64,000 bases of DNA from Fen-178 sp049516835 (GCA_049516835.1 JBEKSR010000035.1:1-64000), one strand, 5' to 3'. Positions 1-8,537 are shown, counted from the first letter of the stretch. The notes: generated by a model not told the origin, from the sequence alone. Program-made: numbers and translations.

Positions 1-130
1 AATCCTGGGGTCGCAGGGGCCAGGCCCCCGAGGCCCCCAGTCTCCGCCTCCGTCTCGTGCAAGCGAGTTCATTAGACAATAAATAATTTAGGTGGGTGTC
101 TCAAAGTCATTGACAAATTCCGCAGAGCGG

Positions 131-1144
131 TCAAAGCCGTCGGTTGGGAGGGCCACGGTCGGTCTTGCCTTTTCCGTTCAAGTGTACAACACCGTTGGCC
201 CTAATCACACGGGTTGTACCGTTTACCGGGAGGGAAGAGAGGGCCGGGATGGCCTTTTCCGCCATGGCGAAGAACATCGGGTCTATTTCAACCCCTATAC
301 TCGTGTACCCAACAGCCACGGCGGCGGCTATCGTGGACCCCGCGCCCATAAAGGGGTCAAGTACGGTGCCGATTCCGAGTGGGAGGGATGCTCTGACGAT
401 CTGGCGCATGAACGCCTGTGGCTTCAGTGAAGGGTGCGGAGCGATCTTGCGCTCTTCAGCACGAGTGGGAGAGGACGGGATCACGTCCAAGAAGGGAGCA
501 TCAGCCGCTACCCTCCTGAGTCCTCCCGTCTTCCATTTGCGGAGATTGTCTTGGACCCTGCCCTCGCATGGCTTTCGGAACAGGCCCCACGGTTCCCAAG
601 CGGATCGCGGCATAACAGTCACATCCGAGAACTCCTTGTGCGCATTCTTCGGCCTGTCCCCGCCACGCAGTGTCTGGACGAGCCTTATGATCTCGCCGCG
701 CTTCTCAAAACCAGCCGCCATCAGGGGCGTGTAGACGAGATGCGAAAGCAACGGACTGCTGGCAATAAACAAGTGGCCTCCAGGCACCAGAATGCGCAGG
801 GCCTTGCCGGCAAAGGATGTGAAGAATATTCTTAGCTGCTGTAGGTCCGATTCCGTCAGAACAGTGAAACGGGGTACTGGGTTGCGTTGGCAACCATCAA
901 AAGACGGCGGTATCCGCCAGACTCCACCCCTTCGGTTTCGCAGTTTCCGCTTTTCCTCCGCAGTATATTCCCGGAGCCCATACGGCGGATCAGTGACGAT
1001 AGCCTGAACGGAACATTCCGGTTGCGCATCCATCCAGACCAGGCAATCCGTCAGGTGGAGAGCATACCCGACGTTACCTGCTTCTTGGCCCGCAGACGCC
1101 TCAACTCGACGGGCAGAATTAAGCAGAGCGTGCGGATTCGTCAT
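131..1144 (-). CDS. site-specific DNA methyltransferase (amino-MTase, beta-class motif order)
   Basis: Predicted S-adenosylmethionine-dependent N4-cytosine or N6-adenine DNA methyltransferase of 337 residues. The catalytic motif DPPYG (residues 52-56) comes near the N-terminus, and the SAM-binding motif DPFMGAGST follows near the C-terminus after HPSLKPQ. That order is typical of beta-class enzymes. The ATG at 1144 is chosen because it lies 5 nt after the stop of the upstream amidohydrolase gene; the reading frame stays open further upstream but there shadows that gene. No restriction endonuclease is visible in the window, so it looks like an orphan methyltransferase, although the genes beyond position 1 are unknown. 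The target sequence cannot be read from the protein. The family call is firm; the base specificity is open. Confidence 0.85.
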   Translation of the reverse strand: MTNPHALLNSARRVEASAGQEAGNVGYALHLTDCLVWMDAQPECSVQAIVTDPPYGLREYTAEEKRKLRNRRGGVWRIPPSFDGCQRNPVPRFTVLTESDLQQLRIFFTSFAGKALRILVPGGHLFIASSPLLSHLVYTPLMAAGFEKRGEIIRLVQTLRGGDRPKNAHKEFSDVTVMPRSAWEPWGLFRKPCEGRVQDNLRKWKTGGLRRVAADAPFLDVIPSSPTRAEERKIAPHPSLKPQAFMRQIVRASLPLGIGTVLDPFMGAGSTIAAAVAVGYTSIGVEIDPMFFAMAEKAIPALSSLPVNGTTRVIRANGVVHLNGKGKTDRGPPNRRL

Positions 1145-1149
1145 GGCCG

Positions 1150-2034
1150 CTACCCCCCGAAGGGCCACACCCGCTCGATGGTTTTGCTGAGTATCCAGCT
1201 CTTGTCGTCGGCGTTGAGGAACTTCATGTCGTCGCGGACTACCGTCAGCGCCTGCTCGTATTTCGCCACGGGCTCGAGGATGGGCCAGTCGGTGCCCCAC
1301 ATCAAACGCCGCGGGCCGTAGGCGTCGTAGAGGCGCTTCACCAGTTCCTGCGAATCCAGCCACGGGTATGGCTGGCGCGAAAGCGACCAGGTGTGCGAAA
1401 TCTTGACGAACACATTCGGGAAGCGCTTCAGCGCGATCAGTTTTTCGAGCTCCTGGGGCTGGCTCACGGGGCAATCCGCCATGTGGTCGATCACCAGCGT
1501 CAAATCGGGCAGCTTCTCCATTAACTGGGCGACCTGCGGCATGCGCCCGATGGCGGCCAGCACTGTCATGGGCACTTTCAGTTCCAGGCAGCGCTTCCAG
1601 AGCGGGGGCATCAGCGGCCCCGTCAGCCAGTCGCCGGAAGCGCCGCCGCCGGGGCTCAGACGCACTCCGCGGAATCCCTGCGCGGTGAGCTGCGAAAGCT
1701 GGTCCGGCGCGGCCGGGTCCAGCGGGTCCACGCGGCACACACCCTGGAAGGTGCCCGGATATTGCTTGAGCACGTGCGCCAGAAAGCGGTTGTCGTAGCG
1801 GTAGTGAATCACCTGAATGATGACGGTTTTCGAGACCCCGTTGGCCTTCATGAGATCCAGCAGGGTCTCCGGCGCGGCATCGCGCGCGGGGACATTGGCC
1901 CCCTGCGCGAACGGGAACTCGGGGTCGTGTTTCCAGGTGTGGACGTGGGAATCGACGATGCGATAGTCGGCGGCCGCGAGTGTGGTCATGGCGAGTGTGG
2001 TCCCGATGAAGGTCCGGCGCGAAACATCAGACAT
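1150..2034 (-). CDS. amidohydrolase family protein with twin-arginine leader
   Basis: TIM-barrel metal-dependent hydrolase of the amidohydrolase_2 type (294 residues). It begins with a Tat-like leader (SRRTFIG followed by a short hydrophobic stretch), then the metal-binding HxH in DSHVHTW (about residues 28-34). The family's C-terminal aspartate motif appears as GTDWPI. Members hydrolyse lactones or decarboxylate and hydrolyse cyclic substrates; the substrate here is unknown. Its ATG overlaps the stop of the upstream sugar isomerase gene by 8 nt, so the two are probably cotranscribed and may act on the same sugar-derived compound. Export of a metal hydrolase by Tat fits cofactor loading in the cytoplasm. 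Confidence 0.85.
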   Translation of the reverse strand: MSDVSRRTFIGTTLAMTTLAAADYRIVDSHVHTWKHDPEFPFAQGANVPARDAAPETLLDLMKANGVSKTVIIQVIHYRYDNRFLAHVLKQYPGTFQGVCRVDPLDPAAPDQLSQLTAQGFRGVRLSPGGGASGDWLTGPLMPPLWKRCLELKVPMTVLAAIGRMPQVAQLMEKLPDLTLVIDHMADCPVSQPQELEKLIALKRFPNVFVKISHTWSLSRQPYPWLDSQELVKRLYDAYGPRRLMWGTDWPILEPVAKYEQALTVVRDDMKFLNADDKSWILSKTIERVWPFGG

Positions 2035-2923
2035 AAATCGGCTCCAGCGTGTTGACCACGTAAGCTCCGCACCGCTCGTAGCTGACGCGGGGGCCTTGGC
2101 GGGCTATGTCCAGATCCACTATGAGCCAGAGCTTGAGCGAAGCCGACTTCAGCACGCGATGGCAGGCCGGAAAGTCCACGTCTCCGTCGCCCAGGTCGTA
2201 GATGTTCTGGAGGAAGCCGCCGGGGCCGCGCTTGGCATCTTTGTAGTCCGCCAGCATCAGCCGGTTCTTGTACCGCTCCAGGATCTTCGCCGAATCCATG
2301 CCGGCCAGGTGAAGGTGGGCGGTATCGGGCGATAGCCAGAACAGCTTGGGATCGGTCATCGTCATGCAGCGGTCCAGCTCGTCTTCGTTCTGCACCATCT
2401 GCCCCATGTGGTTGTGGAGGCCCGCCTTGAAGCCCATTTCGCCGGCCAGCTCGCCGAGTTGGTTATAGCACTCGCACATGGTTTTGAAAGCGTCCGGAGC
2501 CGCGCCCGCGTTGCGATTCGGCGAGAACACCACCAGCCGTTCCGCGCCGAAATTCTTGAGGAAGGTCATGGCCACCTTGGCGCTGTCCAGGACCTCCTTG
2601 CGTCTGGAGGGGTCCTGTGCCGGGCCGTTGAACGAAATGGTCACCACGCGCAGCCCGCGTTTGGAAACTTCCGCTTCCATTTGTTCGGTGGTGATGCCGT
2701 AGGTCTCCAGAATCCTGGGGAACTGCGTCAACCGGAGGCCGATAAACCCGGTGTCGCGCATGACGTCGAGGATGTCGGTGAACTTCGATCCCTTGAAGGA
2801 ATTCCAGAGATTCGACCCCAATCCCCACTTCACGTTCTGGTTGGCGGGAAGCCGGCCGGCCGCCCGTCCCAGGGTGGCTGCCAAGACACCCAGGGTTCCT
2901 AATACATCGCGCCGTGTCATCAT
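2027..2923 (-). CDS. sugar phosphate isomerase/epimerase (xylose-isomerase-like TIM barrel) with Tat leader
   Basis: Belongs to the AP-endonuclease-2/xylose-isomerase-like TIM-barrel superfamily, usually annotated sugar phosphate isomerase/epimerase. The N-terminus MMTRRDVLGTLGVLAATLG is a twin-arginine leader, so the enzyme is probably periplasmic. The barrel shows the typical LHNHMG and SPDTAHLHLAG metal-site strands. An upstream in-frame ATG at 3007 is rejected because it would place charged residues before the leader. A TACGAT box sits 7 nt before the ATG at 2923 with no Shine-Dalgarno sequence, suggesting a leaderless start. It forms an operon with the downstream amidohydrolase (8-nt overlap). 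The substrate is unknown. Confidence 0.85.
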   Translation of the reverse strand: MMTRRDVLGTLGVLAATLGRAAGRLPANQNVKWGLGSNLWNSFKGSKFTDILDVMRDTGFIGLRLTQFPRILETYGITTEQMEAEVSKRGLRVVTISFNGPAQDPSRRKEVLDSAKVAMTFLKNFGAERLVVFSPNRNAGAAPDAFKTMCECYNQLGELAGEMGFKAGLHNHMGQMVQNEDELDRCMTMTDPKLFWLSPDTAHLHLAGMDSAKILERYKNRLMLADYKDAKRGPGGFLQNIYDLGDGDVDFPACHRVLKSASLKLWLIVDLDIARQGPRVSYERCGAYVVNTLEPIYV

Positions 2924-2930
2924 AGTGCTA

Positions 2931-2936
2931 ATCGTA
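2931..2936 (-). promoter_or_regulatory. putative -10 box of a leaderless transcript
   Basis: TACGAT on the minus strand, 7 nt before the ATG at 2923. One of a recurring set of start-proximal TANNNT boxes in this window. Confidence 0.45.
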
Positions 2937-2954
2937 CACTGGTTACGGCTCCTC

Positions 2955-3134
2955 ATGAAGCGCGACTTTTGGCGGTCGCTGGCGGCGGTTGTGTTGGGCA
3001 ACGCCATCTACTTCGGCGTGGAGCGGTTCCTGCCGCCTCGGGCGCAGCACCAGCTCTATCAAATCGATTGGGGACTGGCGGTGGATTTCTGGATCTGCCT
3101 GGCCTGTTACGGGCTGATCCGGCTCATCCGCTGA
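2955..3134 (+). CDS. small membrane protein, function unknown
   Basis: A 59-residue ORF starting MKRDFWRSLAAVVLGNAIY, with two hydrophobic stretches (about residues 8-22 and 42-56) around a polar middle (PPRAQHQLYQ), giving a two-helix hairpin. It is divergent from the sugar isomerase gene. I do not recognise a named family. The basic N-terminus, coherent amphipathic pattern and lack of any better reading support it as a real gene, but there is no strong ribosome binding site. Confidence 0.55.
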   Translation: MKRDFWRSLAAVVLGNAIYFGVERFLPPRAQHQLYQIDWGLAVDFWICLACYGLIRLIR

Positions 3135-3154
3135 AGCGGTGAAAAAATTCAGCC

Positions 3155-3237
3155 GCGCAGGCGGCACCGCCTGCGCCACCACTGCCAACCCTGCATTGCC
3201 CCAAGTGCAGAGGCGGGGCAGACGGTGCCGCCTGTCT
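3155..3237. repeat. palindromic intergenic repeat (GCAGGCGG/CCGCCTGC type)
   Basis: Positions 3155-3176 form a near-perfect palindrome with 10-bp arms (GCGCAGGCGG / CCGCCTGCGC). A related copy (GACGGTGCCGCCTGTC) follows at about 3218-3235. The pair fills the gap between two convergent genes, like a REP element, and could also act as a bidirectional terminator. Confidence 0.6.
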
Positions 3238-3243
3238 TGAAGC

Positions 3244-3669
3244 CTACTTCAGCTTTTGGAGCTTTTTGCGGATCTCGGAAGCATTCTTAGCGTCGGAGGC
3301 GAGCGCCAGGTACTTGGTATACGCTTCCTTGGCCGCACTAGGGTCCTTCAACTTTTCCTCGGTTTCACCCAGCCGCAGCCAGGCGTCGCTGTTGCCCTCG
3401 TTCCACTTGGTGGCTTCGCGAAACCGCAAGGCTGCGGACCGGTACTTGCCCGTCTTGAAGTAGAAGTTGCCGATTTGCAGTTCCTTCTCGGCCTGGAGGG
3501 GATTGAAGGAATACTCTTTCACCGCCAGCGATGTGTCTTCTTCCGGAGGGACCTCCTGCTGGCCGGACGTGGCGGGCTGCGACCGCTGCTTCTTCAGTTG
3601 GCCGCCCTGATCTTGTGCGTGGACGAGCGCCACCGAAGCCACGAGCAGCGCCAGAATCCAGCGTGACAT
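3244..3669 (-). CDS. secreted TPR-repeat protein
   Basis: A 141-residue protein with a Sec signal peptide (cleavage likely after VALVHAQ) and two to three tetratricopeptide-like helices, for example EKELQIGNFYFKTGKYRSAA and the following AWLRLGETEEKLKDPSAAKE. It resembles the N-terminal TPR part of BamD/YbgF-like periplasmic proteins but is shorter and lacks a lipobox. A TATAAT box lies 6 nt before the ATG with no Shine-Dalgarno sequence, so the transcript is probably leaderless. It is divergent from uvrC. The role is presumably protein-protein interaction in the periplasm. Confidence 0.75.
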   Translation of the reverse strand: MSRWILALLVASVALVHAQDQGGQLKKQRSQPATSGQQEVPPEEDTSLAVKEYSFNPLQAEKELQIGNFYFKTGKYRSAALRFREATKWNEGNSDAWLRLGETEEKLKDPSAAKEAYTKYLALASDAKNASEIRKKLQKLK

Positions 3670-3675
3670 AATTCA

Positions 3676-3681
3676 ATTATA
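3676..3681 (-). promoter_or_regulatory. putative -10 box of a leaderless transcript (TPR gene)
   Basis: TATAAT on the minus strand, 6 nt before the ATG at 3669. The block TATAATTGAA followed closely by ATG recurs before glmS. Confidence 0.55.
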
Positions 3682-3693
3682 GCTTCCCCTCCC

Positions 3694-5487
3694 ATGGAAC
3701 TCCGCGACAAGGCAGGCCAGCTTCCGCTGGTTCCGGGCGTATATCTGTACAAGGACGCCGGAGGCCGCGTCATCTACGTCGGCAAAGCCAAGAGCCTGCG
3801 CAACCGCGTCCGCAGCTACTTTTCCGAGGACAAGCTGGCCGACGCCAAGACCGGAACGCTGATCGCGGAAGCGCGGGACATCGATTACATCCTGGTCGAT
3901 AACGAGAAGGAGGCGCTGGCGCTCGAGAACAACCTGATCAAGCAGTACCAGCCGCGCTTCAACGTCCTGCTGCGCGACGACAAGACCTATCCGTACATCA
4001 AGCTCACGCATGAGAAGCACCCGCGGGTCTACGTGACGCGCCGGCTGCGCAAGGACGGCTCGACTTACTTTGGTCCTTACTTTCCGGCCAACCTGGCGCA
4101 CCGCCTGGTGCATTTCATCCACCGGCATTTCCAGGTGCCGTCGTGCAAGGTCGACCTGACGCGCTACCATCCGAAGCCGTGCCTGCAATATCACATTCAC
4201 CGCTGCCTGGGACCTTGCGTCGAAGGTCTGACTACCGGCGAAGCCTACGCCGGCGCGGTGCGCGACGTGAAGCTGTTCCTGGAGGGCCGGCACAGCGACC
4301 TGGCGCGCGGCCTTCGCGCGCGCATGGAAACGGCCTCCGGCGAGATGCGCTTCGAGCAAGCCGCGTCGCTGCGGGACCTGCTGGCCACGGTCGAGGAGAT
4401 CGGGGAGCGGCAGAAGATGGCCGCGGCCGAGGGCGACGATGTGGACATCTTCGCCTGCTACGCCGAGCCGCCCCTGGTGGCCCTGAACCTGTTCCACCTG
4501 CGCCACGGCCAGATCGTGGACCGGCGCGAGTTCTTCTGGGAAGACCAGCCGGATTTCGACGAACCGCAGTTCTTCTCTTCGCTGCTGAAGCAGCTCTACC
4601 TGGACCAGCAGTACATCCCGGCGGAAATCCACGTGCCCGTGGAGTTCGAGGATTGCGAGGCGCTGGAGGAGCTGCTTTCGGAGAAACGGAACCATCGCGT
4701 GGAGATCCGCACGCCGCAGCGCGGGCAGAAGAAAGCGCTGCTGGACCTGGTCCGGAACAATGCCAGGCACAGCTTCGACACGCGGTTTCACGTGCTGAAA
4801 CCTTCGTCGCGCGCCATTCAGGAAGCGCTCGAAGACGCTTTGAACCTGCCCGCGGCGCCGGCGCGCATCGAGTGTTTCGACGTCTCCCACATCCAGGGCA
4901 CCGATAAAGTGGCCAGCATGGTGGTGTGGGAAGACGGCCGGATGAAGAAATCGGACTACCGCAAATTCATTATCAAGACGGTGATCGGCAACGACGATTT
5001 CGCCAGCATGCGCGAGGTGGTGGCGCGGCGCTATGCGCGCCTTCAGGAAGAGAAACGGGCGATGCCCGGGCTGGTGCTGATCGATGGCGGAATCGGGCAG
5101 TTGCACGCAGCGGCCGAAGCGCTGGAAGCGGTCGGAATCGTGGACCAGCCGCTGGCCTCGATCGCCAAGCGCGAGGAGATCGTCTACGTCTACGGGCAGG
5201 AGGACGAGCCGGTGGTGCTGGACCGCTTCTCGCCGATCCTGCACCTGATTCAATCGATCCGCGACGAGGCGCACCGCTTCGCGGTGACGTTCCACCGGTC
5301 GCGGCGGAACGCGCGGCAGCTTACGAGCGAGCTGGACGCCATCCGGGGCGTGGGAAAGAAAACGGTGCAGAAACTGCTGAAGGAGCTCGGCAGCTCGGAG
5401 TTGGTGCGCGCGGCCTCGGAGGACCAGTTGGCCGCGGTGGTGGGCCGCGCGGCGGCGCGACGCGTGAAAGCGCACTACGCGACGTAG
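3694..5487 (+). CDS. uvrC: excinuclease ABC subunit C
   Basis: Nucleotide-excision-repair endonuclease making the 3' and 5' incisions with UvrA and UvrB (597 residues, normal length). The N-terminal GIY-YIG domain is clear (VPGVYLYKDAGG ... VIYVGKAKSLRNRV, residues 13-37). It is followed by the Cys-rich cluster, a UvrB-binding UVR motif (about residues 205-240), the RNase H-like C-terminal nuclease (FDVSHIQGTDKVASMVVWE ... LVLIDGGIGQL), and a terminal helix-hairpin-helix (IRGVGKKTVQKLLKELGS). The start is set by the family's N-terminus. Cytoplasmic. Confidence 0.98.
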   Translation: MELRDKAGQLPLVPGVYLYKDAGGRVIYVGKAKSLRNRVRSYFSEDKLADAKTGTLIAEARDIDYILVDNEKEALALENNLIKQYQPRFNVLLRDDKTYPYIKLTHEKHPRVYVTRRLRKDGSTYFGPYFPANLAHRLVHFIHRHFQVPSCKVDLTRYHPKPCLQYHIHRCLGPCVEGLTTGEAYAGAVRDVKLFLEGRHSDLARGLRARMETASGEMRFEQAASLRDLLATVEEIGERQKMAAAEGDDVDIFACYAEPPLVALNLFHLRHGQIVDRREFFWEDQPDFDEPQFFSSLLKQLYLDQQYIPAEIHVPVEFEDCEALEELLSEKRNHRVEIRTPQRGQKKALLDLVRNNARHSFDTRFHVLKPSSRAIQEALEDALNLPAAPARIECFDVSHIQGTDKVASMVVWEDGRMKKSDYRKFIIKTVIGNDDFASMREVVARRYARLQEEKRAMPGLVLIDGGIGQLHAAAEALEAVGIVDQPLASIAKREEIVYVYGQEDEPVVLDRFSPILHLIQSIRDEAHRFAVTFHRSRRNARQLTSELDAIRGVGKKTVQKLLKELGSSELVRAASEDQLAAVVGRAAARRVKAHYAT

Positions 5488-5515
5488 GCCCTCCGGCTTG
5501 TGCCACACTTTCAAT

Positions 5516-6061
5516 ATGAGAAGACTGATTGTGCTAGGAGTGGCGTGCTTGTCCCTGGCCGCCGCGCAAGAGACCCGCAGGGAAATCACCAACGCCGCCA
5601 CCACGCCCGCCGCGGACGCCAAAGCGAACAGCGACCAGGTGCCGGATGTCTATGCGGTGAGCAGCCAGTTCCAGCGCGTGCTGATCTTCCGTTTCAAATA
5701 CCAGGCCGATCTGCTGGCCGGCATGGAAAAGATGGTGAAGGAAAACAAGATCCGCAACGCCGTGATTCTGGCGGGCGCCGGCTCGTTGCGAGGTTACCAG
5801 GTGCACCAGGTGAGCAACCGCACGTTTCCGTCGAAGAACATGTTCGTGAAAGACCCTACCGCGCCGGCCGACCTCATCGGCATGAACGGCTACGTCGTGA
5901 ACGGAAAAATCCACGCGCATATCACCATGGCGAATCCGGAGAAGGCTTTCGGCGGCCACCTGGAACCGGGCACCGAAGTCTTCACCTTCGCGATTGTGAC
6001 GGTGGGGGTGCTGCCGGACGACCTGGATCTCACCAAGCTGGACGACAAGACCTACCGGTAA
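5516..6061 (+). CDS. secreted PPC/DUF296-domain protein
   Basis: A 181-residue protein with a signal peptide (MRRLIVLGVACLSLAAAQ) followed by a PPC domain (plants and prokaryotes conserved, DUF296). The domain shows the usual order: a strand with LIFRFKYQADLL, an AGAGSLRGYQV turn, the HAHITMANP histidine strand, and EVFTFAIVTVGVL. In the family the histidines bind a metal and the domain trimerises; some members bind DNA, but the signal peptide here argues for the periplasm. The ATG at 5516 is preferred over an upstream in-frame ATG at 5498 because it opens the leader. It lies 28 nt after uvrC. Confidence 0.8.
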   Translation: MRRLIVLGVACLSLAAAQETRREITNAATTPAADAKANSDQVPDVYAVSSQFQRVLIFRFKYQADLLAGMEKMVKENKIRNAVILAGAGSLRGYQVHQVSNRTFPSKNMFVKDPTAPADLIGMNGYVVNGKIHAHITMANPEKAFGGHLEPGTEVFTFAIVTVGVLPDDLDLTKLDDKTYR

Positions 6062-6096
6062 CCTGGGCGCCCGCCGTACGTCATGAGAAGATAGGG

Positions 6097-7278
6097 ATGG
6101 GTATGCGTTACCGTCTTCTGGCTGGCGTGTTCGCGGTCTGCTTGGTTGCGGCGGCCCAAACTCTGACGTTGCGGGAGTTGGTCAGCTTTGTTCAATCCTC
6201 CGAGCAGCTCATCAAGGAGGGGAAGCAGACGGATAGCGAAGTGGCGAAATACCTGGCCAAGGTGAGACTCACGGAACGCCTGGACGACCGCACCATCGAA
6301 GAGTTGCAGGGCTATGGCATCGGGGCCAAGACCTTGCAGGCGCTTCAGGCGTTGCGCGACCGGACGAAAGACCTGGTGGCGGCCAAGCCCATCGAGCCGC
6401 CAGCCCGGCCTACGCCCATCGCGCCGCCCTCTTCCGAGGAACAGGCCGCCATCATCTCGGATGTGCGCGAGTACGCGCTGAACTACAGCAAGAACCTGCC
6501 GGACTTCATTTGCACGCAGGTGACGCGGCGGTACGCGGCGCCCATGCCAGGCACCAGGTGGGGGGGCAGTTCCCTCAGCGATCCTAGCTGGCAATTGCAG
6601 GATGTTCTGCAAATACGCCTGAGCTACTTCGAGCAGAAGGAAAAGTACCTGGTGGTGCTGGAGAACAACAACATCCTCAACAAGGACTACCAACAGATGG
6701 GCGGCAGCAAGTCGTTCGGCGAGTTCGGCAGCATGCTGCGCGAGATCTTCGAGCCCTCCACGGAAGCCCGATTCGAGTGGGATCACTGGGGGACACTGCG
6801 CAAAAAGCTGGTCATGGCGTTCTCCTACCATGTGTCGCAATCCCGCTCGCAGTACCGGCTGGTGGTAGAGGATGCCAAGCTCAGCATTATCACGGCCTAC
6901 CGGGGGCTGGTGGAAGTGGACCCCGGCACGCATGTAGTGATGCGGGTAACGACCGTCGCGGAGAATATTCCGCCGGACTTCCCCATCAGGAAGGCGGAAG
7001 ACGACCTCTTCTACGATTACCAGGATATCTCGGGACATACTTTTCTGTTGCCGCTTAAATCGCAGGTCTTCATGAGCGGCGGCGAGGTTCTGACAAGACT
7101 CGACGAGGAGTTCCACCTCTACCGCAAGTACTCGGCGGAAGCCGATATCACGTACGACACCGATCCCATACCGCCGCTGCCGGACGACAAGACCAAAGAG
7201 ACAGTCGCGACCGACTGCAAGAACCCGAAGAACAAGGACCTGAAAGAGTGCAAGGAGTCGAAGCCGGGCAAGAAGTAG
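6097..7278 (+). CDS. secreted LolA-like family protein, function unknown
   Basis: About 393 residues. It has a signal peptide (RYRLLAGVFAVCLVAAAQ), a helical region with coiled-coil character (residues ~25-110), a proline-rich linker, then a beta-rich domain starting YALNYSKNLPDFICTQVTRRY. That motif and the later RLSYFEQKEKYLVVLEN and GLVEVDPGTHVVMRVT are seen in a large family of acidobacterial secreted proteins whose curved beta-sheet resembles LolA-type lipoprotein carriers. This is recalled family similarity, not a search. The same PDY/F-x-C core recurs in the four paralogues at 31.5-35.9 kb. The C-terminus is Cys/Lys-rich. The ATG at 6097 or 6103 starts the leader. Confidence 0.7.
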   Translation: MGMRYRLLAGVFAVCLVAAAQTLTLRELVSFVQSSEQLIKEGKQTDSEVAKYLAKVRLTERLDDRTIEELQGYGIGAKTLQALQALRDRTKDLVAAKPIEPPARPTPIAPPSSEEQAAIISDVREYALNYSKNLPDFICTQVTRRYAAPMPGTRWGGSSLSDPSWQLQDVLQIRLSYFEQKEKYLVVLENNNILNKDYQQMGGSKSFGEFGSMLREIFEPSTEARFEWDHWGTLRKKLVMAFSYHVSQSRSQYRLVVEDAKLSIITAYRGLVEVDPGTHVVMRVTTVAENIPPDFPIRKAEDDLFYDYQDISGHTFLLPLKSQVFMSGGEVLTRLDEEFHLYRKYSAEADITYDTDPIPPLPDDKTKETVATDCKNPKNKDLKECKESKPGKK

Positions 7279-7284
7279 CGCCTG

Positions 7285-8286
7285 TCAGTAGGTCTTCTCG
7301 TACTTGTTGCGGCTGTTGTAAACGGTGAACGTGGCGTCCTTCCGCACGGTCGCGCGAAGCCACTTGCCTTCGCAGATCTCGTCCACGTTGGCGATGAAGG
7401 GATCGGGCGAGTTGTGGTCCTTGCCGGCGGCCACGGCATAGTGCAGTTGCCAGAGGTCCAGCATGCCGGGCGAGCTATGAATGGTCTGCCAGGATTCAGC
7501 CGCGCCGCCCTTGCGCGCGCCATTGTTCATGATGGCCACGCGGGGGTGCAGCGCATGCACCAGTTGCGGCGAGCCGGACATATCCATGCCGTGGTGAGAG
7601 ACCAGGTACAGGTCCACCGCGCCGATCTTGTTGGCGGGGCAAACCAGGTCGTACTCCTTGTTCCAGGTGAGATCCGCCAGGTCGATCATGCGGAAGCCGC
7701 CGTAGGCGATCAGCAGGCCCACGGACTGCGCGTTTTCGGAGGTGTCCACCTCATGCCGCTGGAAGCTGGCGCACTCCGCATCGGGCTGCCCGGCGCCGGG
7801 AAGCGGAGAGGCGAGCAGGTCGCCGGCCGAGGAAAGGACCTTCACCTCGATACCTTTAATCGGGATGACGTCGCCGGGTTTGACCTGGATGTGATTGCCC
7901 TTGTCGCGGAAGGCGATATAGGCGTTGTAGAGCACCTGGGCATCGCGGGTGGTTTCGGTTTGGGGGCCGTGATCGACGAAGTTGCGGATGGGCAGCTTTT
8001 CGGCAAGCTGCGGCACGCCGCCGACATGGTCGGCGTGATAGTGAGTGACCACCAGGTAGTCGATGCGCTTCACCCCCGCCGCCTTGGCCGCGGCGGCGAT
8101 GCGCCCGGCATCGCGGTGGTTGAAACCGGCCCAGCCCGTATCCACCAGCATGGATTCGCCAGAGGGCGAAACAAACAGCGTGGCTTGTCCGCCTTCGACG
8201 TCGATGCAGTAGATTTCGAGGTTCCTGGCTGCCGGCAAAGCGGCCGCGCAGGCCAGGAACAGGATGCCTAGAAACAACTTTTGCAT
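7285..8286 (-). CDS. secreted metallo-beta-lactamase-fold hydrolase (ComEC-C-terminal-like)
   Basis: A 333-residue protein with a Sec signal peptide (MQKLFLGILFLACAAALPAA) and an MBL-fold domain. The di-zinc motif THYHADHVGG is at residues 81-90, and a later HHGMD segment supplies another ligand region. Its pattern (CIDVEGGQATLFVSPSG, then LVDTGWAGF) matches the family related to the C-terminal nuclease domain of ComEC, here free-standing and exported. It could be a nuclease or phosphodiesterase; the substrate is unknown. A TACCAT box lies 6 nt before the ATG with no Shine-Dalgarno sequence. Confidence 0.82.
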   Translation of the reverse strand: MQKLFLGILFLACAAALPAARNLEIYCIDVEGGQATLFVSPSGESMLVDTGWAGFNHRDAGRIAAAAKAAGVKRIDYLVVTHYHADHVGGVPQLAEKLPIRNFVDHGPQTETTRDAQVLYNAYIAFRDKGNHIQVKPGDVIPIKGIEVKVLSSAGDLLASPLPGAGQPDAECASFQRHEVDTSENAQSVGLLIAYGGFRMIDLADLTWNKEYDLVCPANKIGAVDLYLVSHHGMDMSGSPQLVHALHPRVAIMNNGARKGGAAESWQTIHSSPGMLDLWQLHYAVAAGKDHNSPDPFIANVDEICEGKWLRATVRKDATFTVYNSRNKYEKTY

Positions 8287-8292
8287 GGCGCG

Positions 8293-8298
8293 ATGGTA
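8293..8298 (-). promoter_or_regulatory. putative -10 box of a leaderless transcript (MBL gene)
   Basis: TACCAT on the minus strand, 6 nt before the ATG at 8286. Confidence 0.4.
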
Positions 8299-8315
8299 GC
8301 ACGGTGCGCAAATTC

Positions 8316-8396
8316 GGGGACTGACACCAGCGTCCACGCGGCGCACGGCCCCCAAGGGGGGCACCCCGGCGCCTTGGGACGCGGGTGTCTGGCCCC
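8316..8396. repeat. dispersed palindromic repeat, family A, copy 1
   Basis: Long imperfect inverted repeat opening GGGGACTGAC and closing GTCTGGCCCC, with a GC-rich centre (GCGTCC...GGGACGC). Related copies are at 8428-8493, 9003-9067 and 19930-19994. Confidence 0.75.
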
Positions 8397-8427
8397 TACG
8401 GGTGTCGGTGCGCGGTGGGGCAAATTC

Positions 8428-8493
8428 GGGGACTGACCGCTCTGTCCGCGCGGCGCAAAAAGGCCGCGCCTTGGGACAGAGTGGTCAGGCCCC
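8428..8493. repeat. dispersed palindromic repeat, family A, copy 2
   Basis: GGGGACTGACC ... GGTCAGGCCCC with an inner CTCTGTCC/GGGACAGAG pair. It is closest to the copy at 19930, which shares the CTCTGTCCGCGCGGCGCAA core. Confidence 0.75.
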
Positions 8494-8537
8494 GCTTGCC
8501 GGAACAAGCCGCGATGGCATAACGTATCAGATAGCAG

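Noticed and set aside
3673..5622. A 649-codon minus-strand open frame opposite uvrC
   Set aside because: Shadow of uvrC codon bias; no motif.
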